Assembly (NCBI RefSeq): GCF_009741925.1 | Contig: NZ_WPCC01000034.1 | Span: 1 to 34,254 of the forward strand | Direction: 5' to 3' | Length of the DNA: 34,254 nt | Source: Natronomonas sp. CBA1123 | Lineage (GTDB): Archaea; Halobacteriota; Halobacteria; Halobacteriales; Haloarculaceae | Shown: one piece after another, positions 21,756 through 29,122 of the stretch | How the letters are laid out: each line of letters opens with the position of its first letter | How positions within the stretch are numbered: the stretch's first letter is position 1 | The notes under the pieces: generated by a model | Told to the model about the DNA's origin: nothing | Databases searched by the model: none | Seen by the model: only the letters and a program-made list of their open reading frames with translations | Made by a program: the position numbers and the translations under genes

Positions 21756-23375
21756 ATGGTTATACCAACGCCAGACAGTGGGATTCTGAAGCGCATCTAC
21801 GCCAACATCGTGGGGTCGGGTGGATTCGTCTCCCTCGACATTCCCGAGAAGATACTCAAACGACTGTACACCTACGGGAGTCTGAAAGACACCGACCGGG
21901 GTGTCGAGTTCGAGGTGAAAAACCGGCTGCAGGACGCGAAGTTCGCCGGCATCAACCGCCTCGTCATCAACGGCGACGAGGTCGACTCCGAGCGGGTCCG
22001 ACTGGTGACCGCCGACGGCGACTCCTTCCAACTCGACGAAGTCACCGAGGACAGTCCGATTCAGTTCCCGGTTGGCCGAACCGTCACCGTCGTCGTCGAG
22101 GACATGAACCTCCCGACGGGCGACCACGACATCCACGTCGACTTCGTCGCCGAACCGTTCGGCGAACTCACGCTGGAAATCGGCGACACCATCCGCGGGG
22201 AGGACGCCATCCCCGGCATTCCGCGCTCGGACGACGACAACTACAGCGAAGAGGCCATCGCCGAACGCCACGAGTACCTCGAGGAGAAGACCGGCGCCGA
22301 ACTCGAACACGTCCCGGAGTTCTCCTTCGACGCCGCCCGCGGCGAGGGCAACATCGAGAACTTCATCGGCGTCGCTCAGATGCCGCTCGGCCTCGCCGGA
22401 CCGGTCAAAATCAACGGCGAGTACGCCGACGGCGAGTACCCGATTCCGATGGCGACCACGGAAGGGACGCTCGTCGCCTCCTACAGCCGTGGGATGAAGG
22501 CCATCAACCTCTCGGGCGGCGCGAAGACCACGGTCGTCAACGACCGGATGAATCGCGCGCCCGTCTTCGTCTTCGAGGACGCCCGCAACGCCCGTGACTT
22601 CCGCGATTGGGTGTTCGAGCACTACGACACGGTCAAGGAGAAGGCCGAGGAGACCTCCAGCGTCGCCGAGTTGGTCGAAATCGAGGACTACATGACCAAC
22701 AACTTCGCCCACCTGCGGTTCAGTTTCCAGACGGGCGACGCCGCCGGACAGAACATGGTCGGAAAAGCCACCTTCGCGGCGTGTAACTGGGTGCTGCAGG
22801 AGTACCCCGGTTACGTCGAGAACTTCTATCTCGAGGGCAACTTCGCAACCGACAAGAAGGCCTCGAAAGTCAACGACATGATGACCCGCGGCAAGCGCGT
22901 CACCGCCGAAGTGACGCTGGACCGCGACACCTGCATCCACCACCTCGGTGCCGAACCCGACAGCCTCGCCCACCACAGCAAAATCGCGACCATCGGGTCG
23001 TTCTTCTCCGGTGCGAACACCAACGGCGCCCACCCGGCGAACGGACTGGCTTCGCTGTTCATCGCTACCGGGCAGGACGAGGCCAACGTCGCCGAATCCT
23101 CGGCTGCCATCCTCAACACGACGCTGCTCGACGACGACTCGCTGCACATCTCGGTGACCATCCCCTCGCTCATCGTCGCCACCTACGGCGGCGGGACGGG
23201 AATGGCGACCCAGCAGGAGTGTCTCGAAATCCTCGACTGTGCCGGCCCCGGCAACGTCAACAAACTCGCCGAAATCGCCGCCGCAACCGTGCTTGCTGGC
23301 GAAATATCGCTCGGTGCCGCCATCTCGGCGTCGGACTGGGTGACCAGCCACGAGTCGCTCGGTCGGAACCGATAG
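21756..23375 (+). CDS. HMG-CoA reductase, bacterial-type with N-terminal extension
   Basis: Reduces HMG-CoA to mevalonate, the committed step to isoprenoid lipids, in the cytoplasm (539 aa). All four catalytic residues are visible: E236 in MATTEGTLV, K367 in NFATDKKAS, D441 in GQDEANV and H532 in SHESLGRNR. The catalytic part (about 165-539) differs greatly from the roughly 400-aa enzyme usual in haloarchaea. It resembles, from memory, a bacterial group with an N-terminal extension of about 150 residues that starts ILKRLYTYGSL and includes KNRLQDAKF. The sequence is still acidic, so any transfer is old or well adapted. Preceded by an AT-rich promoter region with a palindrome. Whether a canonical hmgA exists elsewhere is unknown. 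Confidence 0.9.
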   Translation: MVIPTPDSGILKRIYANIVGSGGFVSLDIPEKILKRLYTYGSLKDTDRGVEFEVKNRLQDAKFAGINRLVINGDEVDSERVRLVTADGDSFQLDEVTEDSPIQFPVGRTVTVVVEDMNLPTGDHDIHVDFVAEPFGELTLEIGDTIRGEDAIPGIPRSDDDNYSEEAIAERHEYLEEKTGAELEHVPEFSFDAARGEGNIENFIGVAQMPLGLAGPVKINGEYADGEYPIPMATTEGTLVASYSRGMKAINLSGGAKTTVVNDRMNRAPVFVFEDARNARDFRDWVFEHYDTVKEKAEETSSVAELVEIEDYMTNNFAHLRFSFQTGDAAGQNMVGKATFAACNWVLQEYPGYVENFYLEGNFATDKKASKVNDMMTRGKRVTAEVTLDRDTCIHHLGAEPDSLAHHSKIATIGSFFSGANTNGAHPANGLASLFIATGQDEANVAESSAAILNTTLLDDDSLHISVTIPSLIVATYGGGTGMATQQECLEILDCAGPGNVNKLAEIAAATVLAGEISLGAAISASDWVTSHESLGRNR

Positions 23376-23397
23376 GCGAAACCGCGGCGCCGTCTCG

Positions 23398-24681
23398 CTA
23401 ATCGCCGCCGGGAACGAAATCCGGAACGACCGCGCCTTCGAGCGTTTCTTCGACCTGTGTCGCGACCAAGACGAGCGCCGCCAGCGCCAGCGCCGCCCCG
23501 AAGGCGAAGGGGACGACGAAGCCGTAGCCGAACAGGACGCCGGAGGCAAGCGGCCCGATTGCGGTACCGAACCCGAAGGCCATCGTCAGCACCGACAGCG
23601 TCGTTCCGGACTGTCCCTCCTTGGCGAGGTCGCCGGCGACCGCCAGCGCGGGTGCGAACACCATCGCGACCGCAACCCCGTGAGCGAGGCGGGCATAAAG
23701 CATGTTCAACGGCGAGGTGACGAGTCCCTGTGCGAGCACCGCCGGCGCGAGGATGACGAGCCCGCCGACGAGGAACGGTTTCCGACCGATGCGGTCGGCA
23801 GCCCAGCCGATAGGGACCTGGAGGACGACGTTGGCGATGACGACCGCCGAAAACTGGATTCCGAACCACGTCGAACCCTGACCCAGTCGGGCGTTGACCG
23901 GCTCCTGCAGCGTCGCGAACAGCGCAATCGAGATGGCCATAAACAGCGTGCCGACGCCGAGGACGAACACGGGGTCGAACAGTCTGTCTTCGCCCAGCAC
24001 CGACACGGAGAGGTCGTCGGAGGCGTCGGCCTCCGTACTCGGCGGGTCACTGATGAGCAGCGTCACCAGCGTGAAACTGACGAGCGCGCCGACGACGGCG
24101 ACGCCGAAGGCGGCGTTGAACCCCGACAGCGTCACGCCGGTCGGAAGCGCGTATGGGCCACCTTGGACGACGAGGCCGGCGACGACGGGCCCGAAGCCGA
24201 AGCCGATGAGTCGGAAGGTGTTGAACACGCCGAAGTTGCCGCCGCGTTCGGCGTCGCTGCGGGCGAGGTCGTTGACCAAGGCGATGGTCGTCGGGATGAC
24301 GAAGGCGCCACCGAGCCCCTGCAGCGCGCGGACGACGAGCAGCGCCTCGTAGCTGTCGACGACGGCGTAGGCGACGGAGGTGACCGCAAGCACCGTCAGC
24401 CCGAAGAGGATGTAGATTTTCCGGCGGCCGGTTCGGTCCGAGAGCCGCCCGGTGAAGGGCTGGGCGAAACTGTTCAAAAAGCCGAACAGCGACAGCGCCA
24501 CGCCGATGAGCAACTCGATGGTGAGCGGGATTCCGAGCACCGAGATGCCTTCGAACCCCGGCAGGGCGAGTTCGCCGCTGGCGATGTACAGCGGCAGGAC
24601 GATGATGAGAAACGAGTTGGCGACGGCGTCGGCCATCCGCGCCAACGCGAGCACGATGACCCGACGGTCCGTCCCGAACAT
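23398..24681 (-). CDS. Major facilitator superfamily transporter (12 predicted helices)
   Basis: Membrane transporter (427 aa). Twelve hydrophobic segments in two halves with a central acidic loop (PPSTEADASDDLSV). The loop 2-3 signature is present: GRLSDRTGRRKIYILFG, and its half-repeat GWAADRIGRKPFLVGG after the middle. RALQGLGGAFVIPTTIALV (motif in helix 5 region) and the general pattern fit drug-type proton antiporters, but substrate is not deducible. Convergent with the HMG-CoA reductase gene, 22 nt between stops. A weak minus-strand GATAGG near 24704-24709 lies about 26 nt before the start. Confidence 0.9.
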   Translation of the reverse strand: MFGTDRRVIVLALARMADAVANSFLIIVLPLYIASGELALPGFEGISVLGIPLTIELLIGVALSLFGFLNSFAQPFTGRLSDRTGRRKIYILFGLTVLAVTSVAYAVVDSYEALLVVRALQGLGGAFVIPTTIALVNDLARSDAERGGNFGVFNTFRLIGFGFGPVVAGLVVQGGPYALPTGVTLSGFNAAFGVAVVGALVSFTLVTLLISDPPSTEADASDDLSVSVLGEDRLFDPVFVLGVGTLFMAISIALFATLQEPVNARLGQGSTWFGIQFSAVVIANVVLQVPIGWAADRIGRKPFLVGGLVILAPAVLAQGLVTSPLNMLYARLAHGVAVAMVFAPALAVAGDLAKEGQSGTTLSVLTMAFGFGTAIGPLASGVLFGYGFVVPFAFGAALALAALVLVATQVEETLEGAVVPDFVPGGD

Positions 24682-24767
24682 CTACCGAATCGACGGGGAG
24701 GAGTCCTATCACCCTTCCGAAGACGGAACGCCGACGGAGTTTTGCCCACAGCGACCGGAGTGTATTC

Positions 24768-25025
24768 ATGACACGAACTGTCAAACTGAGCCGCATCGAC
24801 GAACCGCTGGAGGCGTTGTCGTATCCAGTGTCGCGCGAATCGGCCACGACCGAACTGGACGACGTGACGCTGGAGTACGCCGATGGCGAGACGAACCTCG
24901 GCGGCCTCGTCGCCGACGTGCCGAGTGAGGCGTTCGACTCCGCCGCCGAGTTGCGCGACGAGTTGTTCGGCTACCTCCCGGAGGAAGCGCTCGGCGAACC
25001 CGGCCAATCCGAGGGAGACGCTTGA
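24768..25025 (+). CDS. Small acidic haloarchaeal protein, DUF5789-like (85 aa)
   Basis: Cytoplasmic, acidic. Starts MTRTVKLSRIDEPLEALSYP, then SRESATTELDDVTLEYADGE and a helical C-terminal part ending in GEPGQSEGDA. From memory it matches haloarchaeal family DUF5789. GTTTTG at 24739-24744, centred about 26 nt upstream, is a weak TATA-like element. It precedes the transcription factor S gene by 41 nt, but the latter has a strong promoter of its own. Function unknown. Confidence 0.78.
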   Translation: MTRTVKLSRIDEPLEALSYPVSRESATTELDDVTLEYADGETNLGGLVADVPSEAFDSAAELRDELFGYLPEEALGEPGQSEGDA

Positions 25026-25034
25026 ACCCCGCCG

Positions 25035-25042
25035 CTTAAATA
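25035..25042 (+). promoter_or_regulatory. TATA box of the transcription factor S gene
   Basis: CTTAAATA centred 28 nt before the ATG at 25067; strong element. Confidence 0.6.
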
Positions 25043-25066
25043 CGGCCCGTACCGTCACACACGGAT

Positions 25067-25393
25067 ATGGAGTTCTGCGACGAGTGCGGCTCGATGATGC
25101 ACAGCGAGGACGGCATGTGGGTGTGTCAGTCCTGCGGCTTCGAGAAGGCCCGCGACACCGAAAACGAAGCGAGCATGACGACGACGGAGGGCCAGGACAC
25201 CGACAGCGGCCCGGTCGACATGTCCGAAGTCGACGACGCCGAAATCGGCCCGACGACGAAGGTCAACTGCCCGAAGTGTGGCCACGACCGCGCTCGCTAC
25301 GAGATGAAACAGATTCGCGCCGCCGACGAGTCCGAGACCCGCTTTTTCACCTGCGTCGAGTGCGACCACAAGTGGCGCGAGGACGACCACTGA
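25067..25393 (+). CDS. tfs: Transcription factor S (TFIIS-like RNA cleavage factor)
   Basis: Binds RNA polymerase and stimulates cleavage of backtracked RNA (108 aa, usual length). The N-terminal zinc ribbon has C4, C7, C20 and C23, as in RPB9-type ribbons. After an acidic linker, the C-terminal ribbon has C68, C71, C96 and C99, and carries the catalytic D87-E88 pair in RAADESETRFF, which reaches the polymerase active site. All ligands and the acidic pair are intact, so it should be active. The stop codon overlaps the first base of the 79-nt hairpin element that follows. Confidence 0.96.
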   Translation: MEFCDECGSMMHSEDGMWVCQSCGFEKARDTENEASMTTTEGQDTDSGPVDMSEVDDAEIGPTTKVNCPKCGHDRARYEMKQIRAADESETRFFTCVECDHKWREDDH

Positions 25394-25471
25394 TACGGAT
25401 TGTTGTAACGATGTACCGGTCAGCGCCGGCTCGTCTGGCGCTGCTCGGTACAAGACTACAACAATCCGTAT
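25393..25471. repeat. 79-nt long inverted repeat between convergent genes
   Basis: Outer arms are a perfect 15-nt inverted repeat (25393-25407 and 25457-25471). Inside them lie GTACCG/CGGTAC (25413-25418, 25446-25451) and CAGCGCC/GGCGCTG (25421-25427, 25437-25443) around a 9-nt loop. The whole folds as one stem of 28 paired bases with two symmetric internal loops. It fills the gap between tfs and the M20 amidohydrolase. It may be a bidirectional transcription end, or a miniature mobile repeat (MITE-like); no oligo-T follows it, and no target duplication is evident. Confidence 0.75.
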
Positions 25472-25479
25472 GAACGGTT

Positions 25480-26754
25480 CTACGGTCGCTCGTGACTGAC
25501 GGACTCGATGGCCTCACTCAGCACGTCGACGCCGATTTCTAGGGAGTCCTCGTCTACGTCGAACGTGGCGGTGTGGTGGCCGCCGGGGTGGTCGGTTCCG
25601 ATGCCGACGTAGGTGGCGAGTCCGCCGTTGTCCTGGACGTACTGCATGAGGAAGGTCGCGTCCTCGCTACCGCCGAGTGAGCCACGGCGAGTCGGCTGTG
25701 TCACCTCGGGGTGCGTCGACGACACCGAGTGAACGACGTCGACGAGCGCCTCGTCGCTCTCGGCCGAGGGGGCTTCCCCTTCGATTTCGATGTCGACCTC
25801 ACAGTCGTGGGAGATGGCCGCGCCCTCGAAGACCTTCTCGGCGCGTTCGAAGGTGTAATCACGTATTTCGGTCGTCTCGCCGCGGACCTCGCCGTGGACG
25901 AACGCCTCCTCGGGGATGATGTTCGTCGCCGTGCCGCCGCCGACCCGGCCGGCGTTGACCCGCGAGGCGCCCTTGCTGTGACGGGGAATCCCGTAGAGGT
26001 TCTGGACGGCCGTCGCCATCGCTTGCACCGCGTTGCGGCCCTCCTCGGGGCGTGCGCCGGCGTGGCCCGGATAGCCGCTGAACTCCGTGTAGAACTGCGT
26101 GACTGCGAGCATGTCGCCGATGCCAGCGACGACCTCGCCGGTGGAGAAACCGAGGCCGACGTGGAGCGCAAAGAGGTACGCCACGTCGTCGAGATGGCCG
26201 GATTCCGACATCGGCTTGCCGCCGCCGATGACCTCCTCGGCGGGTTGGAAGAACACCTTCAGCGTCCCCGAGAAGTCGCTTTCCTTGATGGCCTCGATGA
26301 CGCCGATACCGATGGTGGCGTGGGCGTCGTGGCCGCAGGCGTGCATCGCCCCGGTCTCCGAACGGAACCCCTCGCGTGCGGGGTGGTGGTCGTCGTCGGT
26401 CGACTCCTCACGCGGGAGGCCGTCGATGTCGACGCGCAACCCGACGACAGGACCGTCGCCCTGTTCGATGACGGCGACACAACCGGTCCAACCGCCGGCC
26501 ATCGACTCCAGCAGTTCGGGGTCGGCGCCGGCCTCGCGGGCACGGTCGGCCCACTCGGCGAGTTCCGTCTCGTCGGGTACCGAGAGGCGTTCCTCGCCGA
26601 GGGCGTCGCGGCCGACGTACAGTTCGTCGACGCCGACGGAGCGCAGTTCCTCGACGATGCGGGAAGTCGTCCAGAACTCCGTCCATGCGGGTTCGGGGTG
26701 GCGGTGCAGTTCACGGCGCAACGCGACCAGACGACTGCGGCGGTCAGTGCTCAT
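25480..26754 (-). CDS. M20-family amidohydrolase (AbgA-like)
   Basis: Cytoplasmic metal-dependent hydrolase of amide bonds in N-acyl amino acids or related compounds (424 aa). Metal site motifs: RVDIDGLP (first Asp), HACGHDAH, and QPAEEVIGGG with the bridging glutamates. HPEPAWTEFWTT near the start and the dimerisation lid (about 200-330) are typical. The layout with an insert around residues 45-95 resembles aminobenzoyl-glutamate hydrolase subunit AbgA more than a simple IAA-amidohydrolase. The frame is open to 26817; a TATA element at 26778-26783 sets the start here. Confidence 0.9.
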   Translation of the reverse strand: MSTDRRSRLVALRRELHRHPEPAWTEFWTTSRIVEELRSVGVDELYVGRDALGEERLSVPDETELAEWADRAREAGADPELLESMAGGWTGCVAVIEQGDGPVVGLRVDIDGLPREESTDDDHHPAREGFRSETGAMHACGHDAHATIGIGVIEAIKESDFSGTLKVFFQPAEEVIGGGKPMSESGHLDDVAYLFALHVGLGFSTGEVVAGIGDMLAVTQFYTEFSGYPGHAGARPEEGRNAVQAMATAVQNLYGIPRHSKGASRVNAGRVGGGTATNIIPEEAFVHGEVRGETTEIRDYTFERAEKVFEGAAISHDCEVDIEIEGEAPSAESDEALVDVVHSVSSTHPEVTQPTRRGSLGGSEDATFLMQYVQDNGGLATYVGIGTDHPGGHHTATFDVDEDSLEIGVDVLSEAIESVSHERP

Positions 26755-26777
26755 ACCGGGACGTGGGCCCCCGCGAG

Positions 26778-26783
26778 TATAAG
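26778..26783 (-). promoter_or_regulatory. TATA box of the amidohydrolase gene
   Basis: CTTATA on the minus strand, centred 26-27 nt before the start at 26754; leaderless spacing. Confidence 0.55.
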
Positions 26784-26847
26784 CCTCCGCGATTGGGTCG
26801 CCGACGGGACGCGACACCCTCTTTGAGTCCCGGCGGCTACGTCGGGT

Positions 26848-27282
26848 ATGGACGTGTCACGTCGGCGGGCGCTGACCGCAGTCGGGGTCGCCGTCACCGC
26901 CGGATTGGCCGGCTGTGGCGACCCCGGTTCGCGGCGAACGTCGACACCGCTTTTCGTCACCAACGAGTCCGACACGGAGCTCCGGGTGACGCTTCGAATC
27001 TACGAACTGCCCGAACCGAGCGACGGCGAAAACGCGACCGAAACCACGAGAACGCCGGCGACGAGCGACCTCGAACAGATACTCGTCGAGCGGACGACGC
27101 TCAGCGCGGACGGGGGTGCGTTCAGCCTCGCAGCCGGGTCCCTCCCGAACGCGCCGCTCCGGGTTCGAATCGCGACCGACGACGGACCGACCGACAGCTA
27201 CGACTGGTACCGGCCGGACGCACAGTCGACGCTGGACGTTCGGATACGGAGGGGGTCGATTCGGTTCACCGAGTTAGCCTAA
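26848..27282 (+). CDS. Small Tat-type lipoprotein (144 aa)
   Basis: Exported and lipid-anchored. MDVSRRRALTAVG carries the twin arginines, followed by an Ala/Val/Gly hydrophobic core and a LAGC lipobox (C23). The mature part is a predicted all-beta domain (TPLFVTNESDTELRVTLRIYE, broken here as TPLFVTNESD then TELRVTLRIYE), then SLAAGSLPNAPLRVRIATDD and a closing strand. This is the outline of a small immunoglobulin-like surface lipoprotein. No function recognised. It diverges from the amidohydrolase gene and ends overlapping the convergent S10-like gene by 4 nt. Confidence 0.8.
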   Translation: MDVSRRRALTAVGVAVTAGLAGCGDPGSRRTSTPLFVTNESDTELRVTLRIYELPEPSDGENATETTRTPATSDLEQILVERTTLSADGGAFSLAAGSLPNAPLRVRIATDDGPTDSYDWYRPDAQSTLDVRIRRGSIRFTELA

Positions 27283-27608
27283 CGGGAGCCGGGTGCGGAG
27301 ACGCGCTCGACGTCGACGTCGATGTGGACGCCGGCCGGGAACTCCTGGCCAGCGGTGTTGCGGGCGAACTCGTCGTGGCCGACGATTTCCATGGTTCGCG
27401 TGTAAATCGTGTACCGCCACGAGCCGAAGGCCGCTGCGTCGGCGTCGAGACGCTTCGACTGCGGCACCGAGCGGTCGTCGGGCGACTCGGCGTGTGGCCC
27501 ACGCAACTCGACGCCCTTGCGTTCCGCACGCTCCTTGATGTCCCCGGCGACGCGTTCGAGGACGTCTCGGTCCCCGCTTTGGAGCGTCAGGGTGGTGACG
27601 AAGGGCAT
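27279..27608 (-). CDS. uS10-like ribosomal protein paralogue
   Basis: 109-aa protein with the S10 fold pattern: strand FVTTLTLQSGDRDVLERV, helix GDIKERAERKGVELRGP, the loop region with Ser/Asp-rich hairpin PDDRSVPQSKRL, strand GSWRYTIYTRTMEIVGH and closing VHIDVDVERV. It is far from any ribosomal operon, so it is a paralogue of S10 rather than the main ribosomal copy. Its role could be ribosome-related or in antitermination (S10/NusE has both). The frame is open to 27635, but a minus-strand TTTTTG element near 27632-27638 is 26 nt before this Met. Confidence 0.78.
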   Translation of the reverse strand: MPFVTTLTLQSGDRDVLERVAGDIKERAERKGVELRGPHAESPDDRSVPQSKRLDADAAAFGSWRYTIYTRTMEIVGHDEFARNTAGQEFPAGVHIDVDVERVSAPGSR

Positions 27609-27718
27609 GTAGCCTACTGCACGCTCGACACTCAAAAACGCATCTATCGGTTCGCAGTGGGCGGAGGTGGAGCCTACGGTCGCTGTCGGGACGTGACACC
27701 GTCGAGGCTCCGATATTC

Positions 27719-27724
27719 CTTTAC
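27719..27724 (+). promoter_or_regulatory. TATA-like element of the NUDIX gene
   Basis: CTTTAC centred 27 nt before the ATG at 27749 but only 6 nt before the ATG at 27728; supports the downstream start. Confidence 0.45.
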
Positions 27725-27748
27725 GTAATGACCGACTACCCCGAAGTA

Positions 27749-28183
27749 ATGATAGAGGCCACGAGCGCGGGAGCCATCCTCTTTCGCGATACGCGTGGCC
27801 GGCGCGAGTACCTGCTGCTCAAGTCCCGGCCCGGCGATTGGGAGTTCCCCAAAGGCGGCGTCGAGGGCGAGGAAGAGCTCCAGCAGACCGCCATCCGCGA
27901 AGTGAAAGAGGAGGCCGGAATCGAGGACTTCCGGCTGTTAGACGGCTTCCGAGAAGATTACGACTACGTGTTCGAAGCGAACGGCAACACCATCCACAAG
28001 ACGGTCCACCTGTTCGTCGCCAAGTCCTACGAGGCGTCGGCGGAGTTGTCCTCGGAGCACCGCGACCTGCAGTGGCGCGACTACGAGCAGGCCATCAACA
28101 CCATCACACAGGACGGACCCCGAGAGATACTCGAGGACGCCCACGACTTCATCGACGAGGCACTCGAGGACGACGAGGAGTGA
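27749..28183 (+). CDS. NUDIX hydrolase, Ap4A-type (bis(5'-nucleosyl)-tetraphosphatase)
   Basis: Cytoplasmic cleavage of nucleoside diphosphate derivatives (144 aa). The NUDIX box is complete: G-x5-E-x7-REUxEExGU from GGVEGEEEL to REVKEEAGI. The sequence EFPKGGVEGEEE preceding it and the tail with the conserved YEQA segment fit the asymmetrical Ap4A hydrolase branch. The start was placed at 27749 (MIEATSAGAILFR) because the TATA-like element at 27719-27724 is correctly spaced for it. An in-frame ATG at 27728 would add seven residues but lies too close to the promoter. Tail-to-tail with the kinase gene, 6 nt between stops. Confidence 0.92.
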   Translation: MIEATSAGAILFRDTRGRREYLLLKSRPGDWEFPKGGVEGEEELQQTAIREVKEEAGIEDFRLLDGFREDYDYVFEANGNTIHKTVHLFVAKSYEASAELSSEHRDLQWRDYEQAINTITQDGPREILEDAHDFIDEALEDDEE

Positions 28184-28189
28184 GCCGCT

Positions 28190-29002
28190 TCAGGCGGCCA
28201 GCTTCTCGATTTCGCCCTTGACGAGCGCGCCGTCGAAGTCGTGGTCCGGCCGCATCTTCACGAAGTCGAGGAACTCCCGAGCGGCGAGCAGTTGCTCCGC
28301 CGAGTAGAATTCGCTGGCCGCCTCAACGGCCACCGTCGCGCCGATGTGTGGCGCCAGCGACGCCAGCGCACACGCGAGGTCGTAGGCCGTCGCGTCCTCG
28401 ATTGCTTCCGCCCGAACCCGGGTCGCGTCGATGAAGTACAGCGCCTCCTCGCCGTCCTCGTCGGGTGCGACGAGGACGTTCTCCTCGCGTAAGTCGCCGT
28501 GGGCGAGGCCCGCCTCGTGCATCCGCGAGAGGTTCTCGAACAGTTCGGGCGCGAACGACTCCGCCTCCTCGGGAGGCAGTTCGTCGAGCGTCCGAAACGA
28601 GGGGAGATACTCCAAAACGAGGACGCCGAAACCGTCGTGTTCGAACGCCTCGATGGGGACGGGGGCGTTGATGCCGAGTTCGTGCATCCGACTCGTCGAT
28701 TCCAGTTCGTGTTCAGCCATCTCGTAGGGCGTCGAGAAGCGCTCGAAGAACCCCTCGGTGCCCGACGAGAAGGCACCGAGGTTCCGCCCTGTAGTCAACA
28801 GGCCGTGAAGCAGGGTGTGTTGGTCGGCGATGACCTTCACGAACCATTGCTCGTTGACGACGAGCGGGACCGACAGCCAGTTGTCGGCATCCAGCGACTC
28901 GTACTCCGCCGACGACTCCCCGTAGCGGGTCGCAACCTCCTCGGCGACCGCTTCCAACGCCGAATCCGGGACGGTCGCCTTGAGGAGTCGTCGGAATGCC
29001 AT
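28190..29002 (-). CDS. RIO1-like protein kinase
   Basis: Cytoplasmic kinase-like protein (270 aa). The catalytic loop HGDLREENVLV (Asp base, Asn metal ligand) and a following metal-binding FIDATR (in place of DFG) match RIO-type and Bud32-like kinases; these lack the canonical activation loop. An N-terminal WFVKVI strand supplies the ATP-site lysine. The tail (VKMRPDHDFDGALVKGEIEKL) is helical. The family acts in ribosome maturation. It is shorter than eukaryotic RIO1, as usual in archaea. A minus-strand ATTTATC at 29028-29034 is 29 nt upstream. Could also belong to a haloarchaeal RIO subgroup of unknown target. Confidence 0.85.
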   Translation of the reverse strand: MAFRRLLKATVPDSALEAVAEEVATRYGESSAEYESLDADNWLSVPLVVNEQWFVKVIADQHTLLHGLLTTGRNLGAFSSGTEGFFERFSTPYEMAEHELESTSRMHELGINAPVPIEAFEHDGFGVLVLEYLPSFRTLDELPPEEAESFAPELFENLSRMHEAGLAHGDLREENVLVAPDEDGEEALYFIDATRVRAEAIEDATAYDLACALASLAPHIGATVAVEAASEFYSAEQLLAAREFLDFVKMRPDHDFDGALVKGEIEKLAA

Positions 29003-29093
29003 TCACAGTCGGTACGGCAGCGAGCGTGATAAATGATTTCGCTCTGCAGAGTGCCGACCACATCGACGCGAGAGGGTTGCTCGTGGCGGCACG

Positions 29094-29099
29094 TTTATT
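29094..29099 (+). promoter_or_regulatory. TATA box of the acyl-CoA dehydrogenase gene
   Basis: TTTATT centred 26-27 nt before the ATG at 29123 within a longer T-rich run. Confidence 0.55.
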
Positions 29100-29122
29100 T
29101 TTGCGCCGTCGAAGGTGTGTGT

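Noticed and set aside
21711-23549. Long minus-strand ORF (612 aa) opposite the HMG-CoA reductase gene
   Set aside because: The plus-strand frame has all catalytic residues of HMG-CoA reductase; the reverse frame is a shadow.
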